Positions 1 through 12,900 of a stretch of DNA of 64,000 nt are shown here, in pieces; within the stretch, counting starts at the first letter, position 1, and the number at the start of each line of letters is the position of its first letter. The DNA is from Pleodorina starrii. Its lineage: Eukaryota > Chlorophyta > Chlorophyceae > Chlamydomonadales > Volvocaceae. A program made the position numbers and the translations under genes. The DNA is taken from assembly GCA_030267565.1 (NCBI GenBank), contig BRXU01000084.1, positions 1-64,000 on the forward strand, read 5' to 3'. The notes beneath the pieces were generated by a model. The model saw only the letters and a list, made by a program, of their open reading frames with translations. It was not told where the DNA came from and did not search any database.

Positions 1-98
1 CCGGTAGACTTGGCACACAGCTGCCTTAATACAATACCTAGGGCTTGGTGTGATCAGATGCTGCGAACTTTACTCGTACGGCAGTGGCACGCGTTTCG

Positions 99-117
99 CC
101 CCTTTGCAGCTGAGGTG
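99..117 (+). repeat. Short monomer with 16-bp deletion
   Basis: The monomer lacks the 16 bp between two CTTTGCA direct repeats, so CCCCTTTGCA runs straight into GCTGAGG. The unit is 163 bp. The same junction recurs at about 38524, 61568 and 61910. Confidence 0.95.
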
Positions 118-3100
118 TGAAACCAGCCCAGCCCTCCTACACACGGTTATCGTCGGACCTAGGCCGGTAGACTTGGCACACAGCTGCCTTAATACAATAC
201 CTAGGGCTTGGTGTGATCAGATGCTGCGAACTTTACTCGTACGGCAGTGGCACGCGTTTCGCCCCTTTGCACCCCTGTGCCTTTGCAGCTGAGGTGTGAA
301 ACCAGCCCAGCCCTCCTACACACGGTTATCGTCGGACCTAGGCCGGTAGACTTGGCACACAGCTGCCTTAATACAATACCTAGGGCTTGGTGTGATCAGA
401 TGCTGCGAACTTTACTCGTACGGCAGTGGCACGCGTTTCGCCCCTTTGCACCCCTGTGCCTTTGCAGCTGAGGTGTGAAACCAGCCCAGCCCTCCTACAC
501 ACGGTTATCGTCGGACCTAGGCCGGTAGACTTGGCACACAGCTGCCTTAATACAATACCTAGGGCATGGTGTGATCAGATGCTGCGAACTTTACTCGTAC
601 GGCAGTGGCACGCGTTTCGCCCCTTTGCACCCCTGTGCCTTTGCAGCTGAGGTGTGAAACCAGCCAAGCCCTCCTACACACGGTTATCGTCGGACCTAGG
701 CCGGTAGACTTGGCACACAGCTGCCTTAATACAATACCTAGGGCTTGGTGTGATCAGATGCTGCGAACTTTACTCGTACGGCAGTGGCACGCGTTTCGCC
801 CCTTTGCACCCCTGTGCCTTTGCAGCTGAGGTGTGAAACCAGCCATACCCTCCTACACACGGTTATCGTCGGACCTAGGCCGGTAGACTTGGCACACAGC
901 TGCCTTAATACAATACCTAGGGCATGGTGTGATCAGATGCTGCGAACTTTACTCGTACGGCAGTGGCACGCGTTTCGCCCCTTTGCACCCCTGTGCCTTT
1001 GCAGCTGAGGTGTGAAACCAGCCCAGCCCTCCTACACACGGTTATCGTCGGACCTAGGCCGGTAGACTTGGCACACAGCTGCCTTAATACAATACCTAGG
1101 GCTTGGTGTGATCAGATGCTGCGAACTTTACTCGTACGGCAGTGGCACGCGTTTCGCCCCTTTGCACCCCTGTGCCTTTGCAGCTGAGGTGTGAAACCAG
1201 CCCAGCCCTCCTACACACGGTTATCGTCGGACCTAGGCCGGTAGACTTGGCACACAGCTGCATTAATACAATACCTAGGGCTTGGTGTGATCAGATGCTG
1301 CGAACTTTACTCGTACGGCAGTGGCACGCGTTTCGCCCCTTTGCACCCCTGTGCCTTTGCAGCTGAGGTGTGAAACCAGCCCAGCCCTCCTACACACGGT
1401 TATCGTCGGACCTAGGCCGGTAGACTTGGCACACAGCTGCATTAATACAATACCTAGGGCTTGGTGTGATCAGATGCTGCGAACTTTACTCGTACGGCAG
1501 TGGCACGCGTTTCGCCCCTTTGCACCCCTGTGCCTTTGCAGCTGAGGTGTGAAACCAGCCCAGCCCTCCTACACACGGTTATCGTCGGACCTAGGCCGGT
1601 AGACTTGGCACACAGCTGCCTTAATACAATACCTAGGGCTTGGTGTGATCAGATGCTGCGAACTTTACTCGTACGGCAGTGGCACGCGTTTCGCCCCTTT
1701 GCACCCCTGTGCCTTTGCAGCTGAGGTGTGAAACCAGCCCAGCCCTCCTACACACGGTTATCGTCGGACCTAGGCCGGTAGACTTGGCACACAGCTGCCT
1801 TAATACAATACCTAGGGCATGGTGTGATCAGATGCTGCGAACTTTACTCGTACGGCAGTGGCACGCGTTTCGCCCCTTTGCACCCCTGTGCCTTTGCAGC
1901 TGAGGTGTGAAACCAGCCAAGCCCTCCTACACACGGTTATCGTCGGACCTAGGCCGGTAGACTTGGCACACAGCTGCCTTAATACAATACCTAGGGCATG
2001 GTGTGATCAGATGCTGCGAACTTTACTCGTACGGCAGTGGCACGCGTTTCGCCCCTTTGCACCCCTGTGCCTTTGCAGCTGAGGTGTGAAACCAGCCCAG
2101 CCCTCCTACACACGGTTATCGTCGGACCTAGGCCGGTAGACTTGGCACACAGCTGCATTAATACAATACCTAGGGCTTGGTGTGATCAGATGCTGCGAAC
2201 TTTACTCGTACGGCAGTGGCACGCGTTTCGCCCCTTTGCACCCTGTGCCTTTGCAGCTGAGGTGTGAAACCAGCCCAGCCCTCCTACACACGGTTATCGT
2301 CGGACCTAGGCCGGTAGACTTGGCACACAGCTGCATTAATACAATACCTAGGGCTTGGTGTGATCAGATGCTGCGAACTTTACTCGTACGGCAGTGGCAC
2401 GCGTTTCGCCCCTTTGCACCCCTGTGCCTTTGCAGCTGAGGTGTGAAACCAGCCAAGCCCTCCTACACACGGTTATCGTCGGACCTAGGCCGGTAGACTT
2501 GGCACACAGCTGCCTTAATACAATACCTAGGGCATGGTGTGATCAGATGCTGCGAACTTTACTCGTACGGCAGTGGCACGCGTTTCGCCCCTTTGCACCC
2601 CTGTGCCTTTGCAGCTGAGGTGTGAAACCAGCCATGCCCTCCTACACACGGTTATCGTCGGACCTAGGCCGGTAGACTTGGCACACAGCTGCCTTAATAC
2701 AATACCTAGGGCTTGGTGTGATCAGATGCTGCGAACTTTACTCGTACGGCAGTGGCACGCGTTTCGCCCCTTTGCACCCCTGTGCCTTTGCAGCTGAGGT
2801 GTGAAACCAGCCCAGCCCTCCTACACACGGTTATCGTCGGACCTAGGCCGGTAGACTTGGCACACAGCTGCATTAATACAATACCTAGGGCTTGGTGTGA
2901 TCAGATGCTGCGAACTTTACTCGTACGGCAGTGGCACGCGTTTCGCCCCTTTGCACCCCTGTGCCTTTGCAGCTGAGGTGTGAAACCAGCCCAGCCCTCC
3001 TACACACGGTTATCGTCGGACCTAGGCCGGTAGACTTGGCACACAGCTGCATTAATACAATACCTAGGGCTTGGTGTGATCAGATGCTGCGAACTTTACT

Positions 3101-6100
3101 CGTACGGCAGTGGCACGCGTTTCGCCCCTTTGCACCCCTGTGCCTTTGCAGCTGGGGTGTGAAACCAGCCCAGCCCTCCTACACACGGTTATCGTCGGAC
3201 CTAGGCCGGTAGACTTGGCACACAGCTGCCTTAATACAATACCTAGGGCTTGGTGTGATCAGATGCTGCGAACTTTACTCGTACGGCAGTGGCACGCGTT
3301 TCGCCCCTTTGCACCCCTGTGCCTTTGCAGCTGAGGTGTGAAACCAGCCCAGCCCTCCTACACACGGTTATCGTCGGACCTAGGCCGGTAGACTTGGCAC
3401 ACAGCTGCCTTAATACAATACCTAGGGCTTGGTGTGATCAGATGCTGCGAACTTTACTCGTACGGCAGTGGCACGCGTTTCGCCCCTTTGCACCCCTGTG
3501 CCTTTGCAGCTGAGGTGTGAAACCAGCCCAGCCCTCCTACACACGGTTATCGTCGGACCTAGGCCGGTAGACTTGGCACACAGCTGCATTAATACAATAC
3601 CTAGGGCTTGGTGTGATCAGATGCTGCGAACTTTACTCGTACGGCAGTGGCACGCGTTTCGCCCCTTTGCACCCCTGTGCCTTTGCAGCTGAGGTGTGAA
3701 ACCAGCCCAGCCCTCCTACACACGGTTATCGTCGGACCTAGGCCGGTAGACTTGGCACACAGCTGCCTTAATACAATACCTAGGGCTTGGTGTGATCAGA
3801 TGCTGCGAACTTTACTCGTACGGCAGTGGCACGCGTTTCGCCCCTTTGCACCCCTGTGCCTTTGCAGCTGAGGTGTGAAACCAGCCCAGCCCTCCTACAC
3901 ACGGTTATCGTCGGACCTAGGCCGGTAGACTTGGCACACAGCTGCATTAATACAATACCTAGGGCTTGGTGTGATCAGATGCTGCGAACTTTACTCGTAC
4001 GGCAGTGGCACGCGTTTCGCCCCTTTGCACCCTGTGCCTTTGCAGCTGAGGTGTGAAACCAGCCCAGCCCTCCTACACACGGTTATCGTCGGACCTAGGC
4101 CGGTAGACTTGGCACACAGCTGCCTTAATACAATACCTAGGGCTTGGTGTGATCAGATGCTGCGAACTTTACTCGTACGGCAGTGGCACGCGTTTCGCCC
4201 CTTTGCACCCCTGTGCCTTTGCAGCTGAGGTGTGAAACCAGCCCAGCCCTCCTACACACGGTTATCGTCGGACCTAGGCCGGTAGACTTGGCACACAGCT
4301 GCATTAATACAATACCTAGGGCTTGGTGTGATCAGATGCTGCGAACTTTACTCGTACGGCAGTGGCACGCGTTTCGCCCCTTTGCACCCCTGTGCCTTTG
4401 CAGCTGAGGTGTGAAACCAGCCCAGCCCTCCTACACACGGTTATCGTCGGACCTAGGCCGGTAGACTTGGCACACAGCTGCATTAATACAATACCTAGGG
4501 CTTGGTGTGATCAGATGCTGCGAACTTTACTCGTACGGCAGTGGCACGCGTTTCGCCCCTTTGCACCCCTGTGCCTTTGCAGCTGAGGTGTGAAACCAGC
4601 CCAGCCCTCCTACACACGGTTATCGTCGGACCTAGGCCGGTAGACTTGGCACACAGCTGCCTTAATACAATACCTAGGGCTTGGTGTGATCAGATGCTGC
4701 GAACTTTACTCGTACGGCAGTGGCACGCGTTTCGCCCCTTTGCACCCCTGTGCCTTTGCAGCTGAGGTGTGAAACCAGCCCAGCCCTCCTACACACGGTT
4801 ATCGTCGGACCTAGGCCGGTAGACTTGGCACACAGCTGCATTAATACAATACCTAGGGCATGGTGTGATCAGATGCTGCGAACTTTACTCGTACGGCAGT
4901 GGCACGCGTTTCGCCCCTTTGCACCCTGTGCCTTTGCAGCTGAGGTGTGAAACCAGCCCAGCCCTCCTACACACGGTTATCGTCGGACCTAGGCCGGTAG
5001 ACTTGGCACACAGCTGCATTAATACAATACCTAGGGCTTGGTGTGATCAGATGCTGCGAACTTTACTCGTACGGCAGTGGCACGCGTTTCGCCCCTTTGC
5101 ACCCCTGTGCCTTTGCAGCTGAGGTGTGAAACCAGCCCAGCCCTCCTACACACGGTTATCGTCGGACCTAGGCCGGTAGACTTGGCACACAGCTGCCTTA
5201 ATACAATACCTAGGGCTTGGTGTGATCAGATGCTGCGAACTTTACTCGTACGGCAGTGGCACGCGTTTCGCCCCTTTGCACCCCTGTGCCTTTGCAGCTG
5301 AGGTGTGAAACCAGCCCAGCCCTCCTACACACGGTTATCGTCGGACCTAGGCCGGTAGACTTGGCACACAGCTGCCTTAATACAATACCTAGGGCTTGGT
5401 GTGATCAGATGCTGCGAACTTTACTCGTACGGCAGTGGCACGCGTTTCGCCCCTTTGCACCCCTGTGCCTTTGCAGCTGAGGTGTGAAACCAGCCCAGCC
5501 CTCCTACACACGGTTATCGTCGGACCTAGGCCGGTAGACTTGGCACACAGCTGCCTTAATACAATACCTAGGGCTTGGTGTGATCAGATGCTGCGAACTT
5601 TACTCGTACGGCAGTGGCACGCGTTTCGCCCCTTTGCACCCCTGTGCCTTTGCAGCTGAGGTGTGAAACCAGCCCAGCCCTCCTACACACGGTTATCGTC
5701 GGACCTAGGCCGGTAGACTTGGCACACAGCTGCATTAATACAATACCTAGGGCTTGGTGTGATCAGATGCTGCGAACTTTACTCGTACGGCAGTGGCACG
5801 CGTTTCGCCCCTTTGCACCCCTGTGCCTTTGCAGCTGAGGTGTGAAACCAGCCCAGCCCTCCTACACACGGTTATCGTCGGACCTAGGCCGGTAGACTTG
5901 GCACACAGCTGCCTTAATACAATACCTAGGGCTTGGTGTGATCAGATGCTGCGAACTTTACTCGTACGGCAGTGGCACGCGTTTCGCCCCTTTGCACCCC
6001 TGTGCCTTTGCAGCTGAGGTGTGAAACCAGCCCAGCCCTCCTACACACGGTTATCGTCGGACCTAGGCCGGTAGACTTGGCACACAGCTGCCTTAATACA

Positions 6101-6918
6101 ATACCTAGGGCTTGGTGTGATCAGATGCTGCGAACTTTACTCGTACGGCAGTGGCACGCGTTTCGCCCCTTTGCACCCCTGTGCCTTTGCAGCTGAGGTG
6201 TGAAACCAGCCCAGCCCTCCTACACACGGTTATCGTCGGACCTAGGCCGGTAGACTTGGCACACAGCTGCCTTAATACAATACCTAGGGCATGGTGTGAT
6301 CAGATGCTGCGAACTTTACTCGTACGGCAGTGGCACGCGTTTCGCCCCTTTGCACCCCTGTGCCTTTGCAGCTGAGGTGTGAAACCAGCCCAGCCCTCCT
6401 ACACACGGTTATCGTCGGACCTAGGCCGGTAGACTTGGCACACAGCTGCATTAATACAATACCTAGGGCTTGGTGTGATCAGATGCTGCGAACTTTACTC
6501 GTACGGCAGTGGCACGCGTTTCGCCCCTTTGCACCCCTGTGCCTTTGCAGCTGAGGTGTGAAACCAGCCCAGCCCTCCTACACACGGTTATCGTCGGACC
6601 TAGGCCGGTAGACTTGGCACACAGCTGCCTTAATACAATACCTAGGGCTTGGTGTGATCAGATGCTGCGAACTTTACTCGTACGGCAGTGGCACGCGTTT
6701 CGCCCCTTTGCACCCCTGTGCCTTTGCAGCTGAGGTGTGAAACCAGCCCAGCCCTCCTACACACGGTTATCGTCGGACCTAGGCCGGTAGACTTGGCACA
6801 CAGCTGCATTAATACAATACCTAGGGCATGGTGTGATCAGATGCTGCGAACTTTACTCGTACGGCAGTGGCACGCGTTTCGCCCCTTTGCACCCTGTGCC
6901 TTTGCAGCTGAGGTGTGA

Positions 6919-9900
6919 AACCAGCCCAGCCCTCCTACACACGGTTATCGTCTGACCTAGGCCGGTAGACTTGGCACACATGCGCATTAATACAATACCT
7001 AGGGCTTGGTGTGATCAGATGCTGCGAAGTTTACTCGTACGGCAGTGGCACGCGTTTCGCCCCTTTGCACCCTGTGCCTTTGCAGCTGAGGTGTGAAACC
7101 AGCCCAGCCCTCCTACACACGGTTATCGTCGGACCTAGGCCGGTCGACTTGGCACACAGCTGCATTAATACAATACTAGGGCTTGGTGTGATCAGATGCT
7201 GCGAACTTTACTCGTACGGCAGTGCACGCGTTTCGCCCCTTTGCACCCCTGTGCCTTTGCAGCAGAGGTGTGAAACCAGCCCAGCCCTCCTACACACGGT
7301 TATCGTCGGACCTAGGCCGGTAGACTTGGCACACAGCTGCATTAATACAATATCTAGGGCTTGGTGTGATCAGATGCTGCGAACTTTACTCGTACGGCAG
7401 TGGCACGCGTTTCGCCCCTTTGCACCCCTGTGCCTTTGCAGCAGGGGTGTGAAACCAGCCCAGCCCTCCTACACACGGTTATCGTCGGACCTAGGCCGGT
7501 AGACTTGGCACACAGCTGCCTTAATACAATACCTAGGGCTTGGTGTGATCAGATGCTGCGAACTTTACTCGTACGGCAGTGGCACGCGTTTCGCCCCTTT
7601 GCACCCCTGTGCCTTTGCAGCAGGGGTGTGAAACCAGCCCAGCCCTCCTACACACGGTTATCGTCGGACCTAGGCCGGTAGACTTGGCACACAGCTGCCT
7701 TAATACAATACCTAGGGCTTGGTGTGATCAGATGCTGCGAACTTTACTCGTACGGCAGTGGCAACGCGTTTCGCCCCTTTGCACCTGTGCCTTTGCAGCT
7801 GAGGTGTGAAACCAGCCCAGCCCTCCCTACACACGGTTATCGTCGGACCTAGGCCGGTAGACTTGGCTACACAGCTGCATTAATACAATACCTAGGGCTT
7901 GGTGTGATCAGATGCTGCGAACGTACTCGTACGGCAGTGGCCACGCGTTTTCGCCCTTTGGCACCCCCTGTGCCTTTGCAGCAGTGGTGTGAAAACAGCC
8001 CAGCCCTCCTACACACGGTTATGTCGGACCTAGGCCGGTAGACTTGCACACAGCTGCTTAATACAATACCTAGGGCTTGGTGTGATCAGATGCTGCGAAC
8101 TTACCTCGTACGGCAGTGGCACGCGTTTCGCCCCTTTGCACCCTGTGCCTTTGCAGCAGAGGTGTGAAACCAGCCCAGCCCTCCTACACACGTTATCGTC
8201 GGACCTAGGCCGGTAGACTTGGCACACAGCTGCATTAATACAATACCTAGGGCATGGTGTGATCAGATGCTGCGAACTTTACTCGTACGGCAGTGGCACG
8301 CGTTTCGCCCCTTTGCACCCCTGTGCCTTTGCAGCTGAGCTGTGAAACAGCCAGCCCCCTACACGGTTATCGTCGGACCTAGGCCCGGTAGACTTGGCAC
8401 ACAGCTGCATTAATACAATACCTAGGGCATGGTGTGATCAGATGCTGCGAAACGTTACTCGTACGGCAGTGCACGCGTTTCGCCCCTTTGCCCACCCCTG
8501 TGCCTTTGCAGCAGAGGTGTGAAACCAGCCCAGCCCTCCTACACACGGTTATCGTCGGACCTAGGCCGGTAGACCTTGGCACCACAGCTGCATTAATACA
8601 ATACCTAGGGCATGTGTGATAGATGCTGCGAACTTTACTCGTACGGCAGTGGCACGCGTTTCGCCCTTTGCACCTGTGCCTTTGCAGCTGAGGTGTGAAA
8701 CCAGCCCAGCCCTCTACACACGGTTATCGTCGGACCTAGGCCGTAGACTTGGCACACAGCTGCATTATACAATACCTAGGGCATGGTGTGATCAGATGCT
8801 GCGAACGTTACTCGTACGGCAGTGGCACGCGTTTCGCCCCTTTGCACCCCTGTGCCTTTGCAGCTGGGGTGTGAAACCAGCCCAGCCCCTCCTACACACG
8901 GTTATCGTCGGACCTAGGCCGGTAGACTTGGCACACAGCTGCCTTAATACAATACCTAGGGCTTGGTGTGATCAGATGCTGCGAACTTTACTCGTACGGC
9001 AGTTGCACGCGTTTCGCCCCCTTTGCACCCCTGTGGCCTTTGCAGCAGAGGTGTGTGAAACCACGCCCAGCCCTCCTCACACGGTTATCGTCGGACCTAG
9101 GCCGGTAGACTTGGCAACAGCTGCATTAATACAATACCTAGGGCTTGGTGTGATCAGATGCTGCGAACTTTACTCGTACGGCAGTTGCACGCGTTTCGCC
9201 CCCTTTGCACCCTGTGCCTTTGCAGCTGAGGTGTGAAACCAGCCCAGCCCTCCTACCCAACGGTTATCGTCGGACCTAGGCCGGTAGACTTGGCACACAG
9301 CTGCCTTAATACAATACCTAGGGCATGGTGTGATCAGATGCTGCGAAACTTTACCTCGTACGGCAGTGGCACGCATTTCGCCCCTTTGCACCCCTGTGCC
9401 TTTGCAGCTGAGGTGTGAAACCAGCCAGCCCTCCTACACACGGTTATCGTCGGACCTAGGCCGGTAGACTTGGCACACAGCTGCCTTAATACAATCCTAG
9501 GGCTTGGTGTGATCAGATGCTCGCGAACGTTACTCGTACGGCAGTGGCACGCGTTTCGCCCTTTGCACCCCTGTGCCTTTGCAGCTGAGGTGTGAAACCA
9601 GCCAGCCCTCCTACACACGGTTATCGTCGGACCTAGGACGGTAGACCTTGGCACACAGCTGCATTAATACAATACCTAGGGCTTGGTGTGATCAGATGCT
9701 GCGAACTTTACTCGTACGGCAGTGGCACGCGTTTCGCCCCTTTGCACCCAGTTCCATTGCAGCAGTAGTTTGAAAACAGCCCAGCCCGACAACACACGGT
9801 TATCGTCGGACCTAGGCCGGTAGACTTGGCACACAGCTGCATTAATACAATACCTAGGGCATGGTGTGATCAGATGCTGCGAACTTTACTCGTACGGCAA

Positions 9901-9930
9901 GTGGCACGCGTTTCGCCCCTTTGCCCCCGG
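6919..9930 (+). repeat. Indel-rich, degenerate satellite patch
   Basis: The same monomer continues, but many copies here carry scattered single-base insertions and deletions, often in or beside homopolymers. Examples are GTGGCAACGCG, CCTCCCTACAC, TTTTCGCCCTTTGG and a missing C in TTATGTCGG. Flanking copies on both sides are nearly clean. Around 9750-9795 one monomer shows a cluster of substitutions. Two explanations fit: an older, non-homogenised island, or a stretch where assembled long reads were not error-corrected. The dominance of 1-bp indels over substitutions favours the second. Confidence 0.9.
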
Positions 9931-12900
9931 GTGCCTTTGCAGCTGAGGTGTGAAACCAGCCCAGCCCTCCTACACACGGTTATCGTCGGACCTAGGCCGG
10001 TAGACTTGGCACACAGCTGCATTAATACAATACCTAGGGCTTGGTGTGATCAGATGCTGCGAACTTTACTCGTACGGCAGTGGCACGCGTTTCGCCCCTT
10101 TGCACCCCTGTGCCTTTGCAGCTGAGGTGTGAAACCAGCCCAGCCCTCCTACACACGGTTATCGTCGGACCTAGGCCGGTAGACTTGGCACACAGCTGCC
10201 TTAATACAATACCTAGGGCTTGGTGTGATCAGATGCTGCGAACTTTACTCGTACGGCAGTGGCACGCGTTTCGCCCCTTTGCACCCCTGTGCCTTTGCAG
10301 CTGAGGTGTGAAACCAGCCCAGCCCTCCTACACACGGTTATCGTCGGACCTAGGCCGGTAGACTTGGCACACAGCTGCCTTAATACAATACCTAGGGCTT
10401 GGTGTGATCAGATGCTGCGAACTTTACTCGTACGGCAGTGGCACGCGTTTCGCCCCTTTGCACCCCTGTGCCTTTGCAGCTGGGGTGTGAAACCAGCCAA
10501 GCCATCCTACACACGGTTATCGTCGGACCTAGGCCGGTAGACTTGGCACACAGCTGCCTTAATACAATACCTAGGGCATGGTGTGATCAGATGCTGCGAA
10601 CTTTACTCGTACGGCAGTGGCACGCGTTTCGCCCCTTTGCACCCTGTGCCTTTGCAGCTGAGGTGTGAAACCAGCCCAGCCCTCCTACACACGGTTATCG
10701 TCGGACCTAGGCCGGTAGACTTGGCACACAGCTGCATTAATACAATACCTAGGGCTTGGTGTGATCAGATGCTGCGAACTTTACTCGTACGGCAGTGGCA
10801 CGCGTTTCGCCCCTTTGCACCCCTGTGCCTTTGCAGCAGAGGTGTGAAACCAGCCCAGCCCTCCTACACACGGTTATCGTCGGACCTAGGCCGGTAGACT
10901 TGGCACACAGCTGCATAATACAATACCTAGGGCTTGGTGTGATCAGATGCTGCGAACTTTACTCGTACGGCAGTGGCACGCGTTTCGCCCCTTTGCACCC
11001 CTGTGCCTTTGCAGCAGAGGTGTGAAACCAGCCCAGCCCTCCTACACACGGTTATCGTCGGACCTAGGCCGGTAGACTTGGCACACAGCTGCATTAATAT
11101 ATTACCTAGGGCATGGTGTGATCAGATGCTGCGAACTTTATTCGTACGGCAGTGGCACGCGTTTCGCCCCTTTGCACCCCTGTGCCTTTGCAGCTGAGGT
11201 GTGAAACCAGCCCAGCCCTCCTACACACGGTTATCGTCGGACCTAGGCCGGTAGACTTGGCACACAGCTGCATTAATACAATACCTAGGGCATGGTGTGA
11301 TCAGATGCTGCGAACGTTACTCGTACGGCAGTGGCACGCGTTTCGCCCCTTTGCACCCCTGTGCCTTTGCAGCTGGGGTGTGAAACCAGCCAAGCCCTCC
11401 TACACACGGTTATCGTCGGACCTAGGCCGGTAGACTTGGCACACAGCTGCCTTAATACAATACCTAGGGCTTGGTGTGATCAGATGCTGCGAACGTTACT
11501 CGTACGGCAGTGGCACGCGTTTCGCCCCTTTGCACCCCTGTGCCTTTGCAGCTGGGGTGTGAAACCAGCCAAGCCCTCCTACACACGGTTATCGTCGGAC
11601 CTAGGCCGGTAGACTTGGCACACAGCTGCCTTAATACAATACCTAGGGCTTGGTGTGATCAGATGCTGCGAACTTTACTCGTACGGCAGTGGCACGCGTT
11701 TCGCACCTTTGCACCCCTGTGCCTTTGCAGCAGAGGTGTGAAACCAGCCCAGCCCTCCTACACACGGTTATCGTCGGACCTAGGCCGGTAGACTTGGCAC
11801 ACAGCTGCATTAATACAATACCTAGGGCTTGGTGTGATCAGATGCTGCGAACTTTACTCGTACGGCAGTGGCACGCGTTTCGCCCCTTTGCACCCTGTGC
11901 CTTTGCAGCTGAGGTGTGAAACCAGCCCAGCCCTCCTACACACGGTTATCGTCGGACCTAGGCCGGTAGACTTGGCACACAGCTGCCTTAATACGATACC
12001 TAGGGCATGGTGTGATCAGATACTGCGAACGTTACTCGTACGGCAGTGGCACGCGTTTCGCCCCTTTGCACCCCTGTGCCTTTGCAGCTGGGGTGTGAAA
12101 CCAGCCAAGCCCTCCTACACACGGTTATCGTCGGACCTAGGCCGGTAGACTTGGCACACAGCTGCCTTAATACAATACCTAGGGCTTGGTGTGATCAGAT
12201 GCTGCGAACGTTACTCGTACGGCAGTGGCACGCGTTTCGCCCCTTTGCACCCCTGTGCCTTTGCAGCTGAGGTGTGAAACCAGCCCAGCCCTCCTACACA
12301 CGGTTATCGTCGGACCTAGGCCGGTAGACTTGGCACACAGCTGCCTTAATACAATACATAGGGCTTGGTGTGATCAGATGCTGCGAACTTTACTCGTACG
12401 GCAGTGGCACGCGTTTCGCCCCTTTGCACCCCTGTGCCTTTGCAGCTGAGGTGTGAAACCAGCCCAGCCCTCCTACACACGGTTATCGTCGGACATGGGC
12501 CGGTAGACTTGGCACACAGCTGCCTTAATACAATGCCTAGGGCATGGTGTGATCAGATGCTGCGAACTTTACTCGTACGGCAGTGGCACGCGTTTCGCCC
12601 CTTTGCACCCCTGTGCCTTTGCAGCTGGGGTGTGAAACCAGCCAAGCCCTCCTACACACGGTTATCGTCGGACCTAGGCCGGTAGACTTGGCACACAGCT
12701 GCCTTAATACAATACCTAGGGCTTGGTGTGATCAGATGCTGCGAACTTTACTCGTACGGCAGTGGCACGCGTTTCGCCCCTTTGCACCCCTGTGCCTTTG
12801 CAGCTGAGGTGTGAAACCAGCCCAGCCCTCCTACACACGGTTATCGTCGGACCTAGGCCGGTAGACTTGGCACACAGCTGCATTAATACAATACCTAGGG

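Noticed and set aside
1..179. Satellite derived from 5S rRNA, tRNA or telomeric repeat
   Set aside because: Neither strand of the monomer shows 5S internal control motifs, a cloverleaf or TTTAGGG/TTTTAGGG-like units.
7867..9654. Minus-strand open frames of 60-106 residues
   Set aside because: They appear only because indels in the degenerate satellite patch shift frames. No coding signal is seen.
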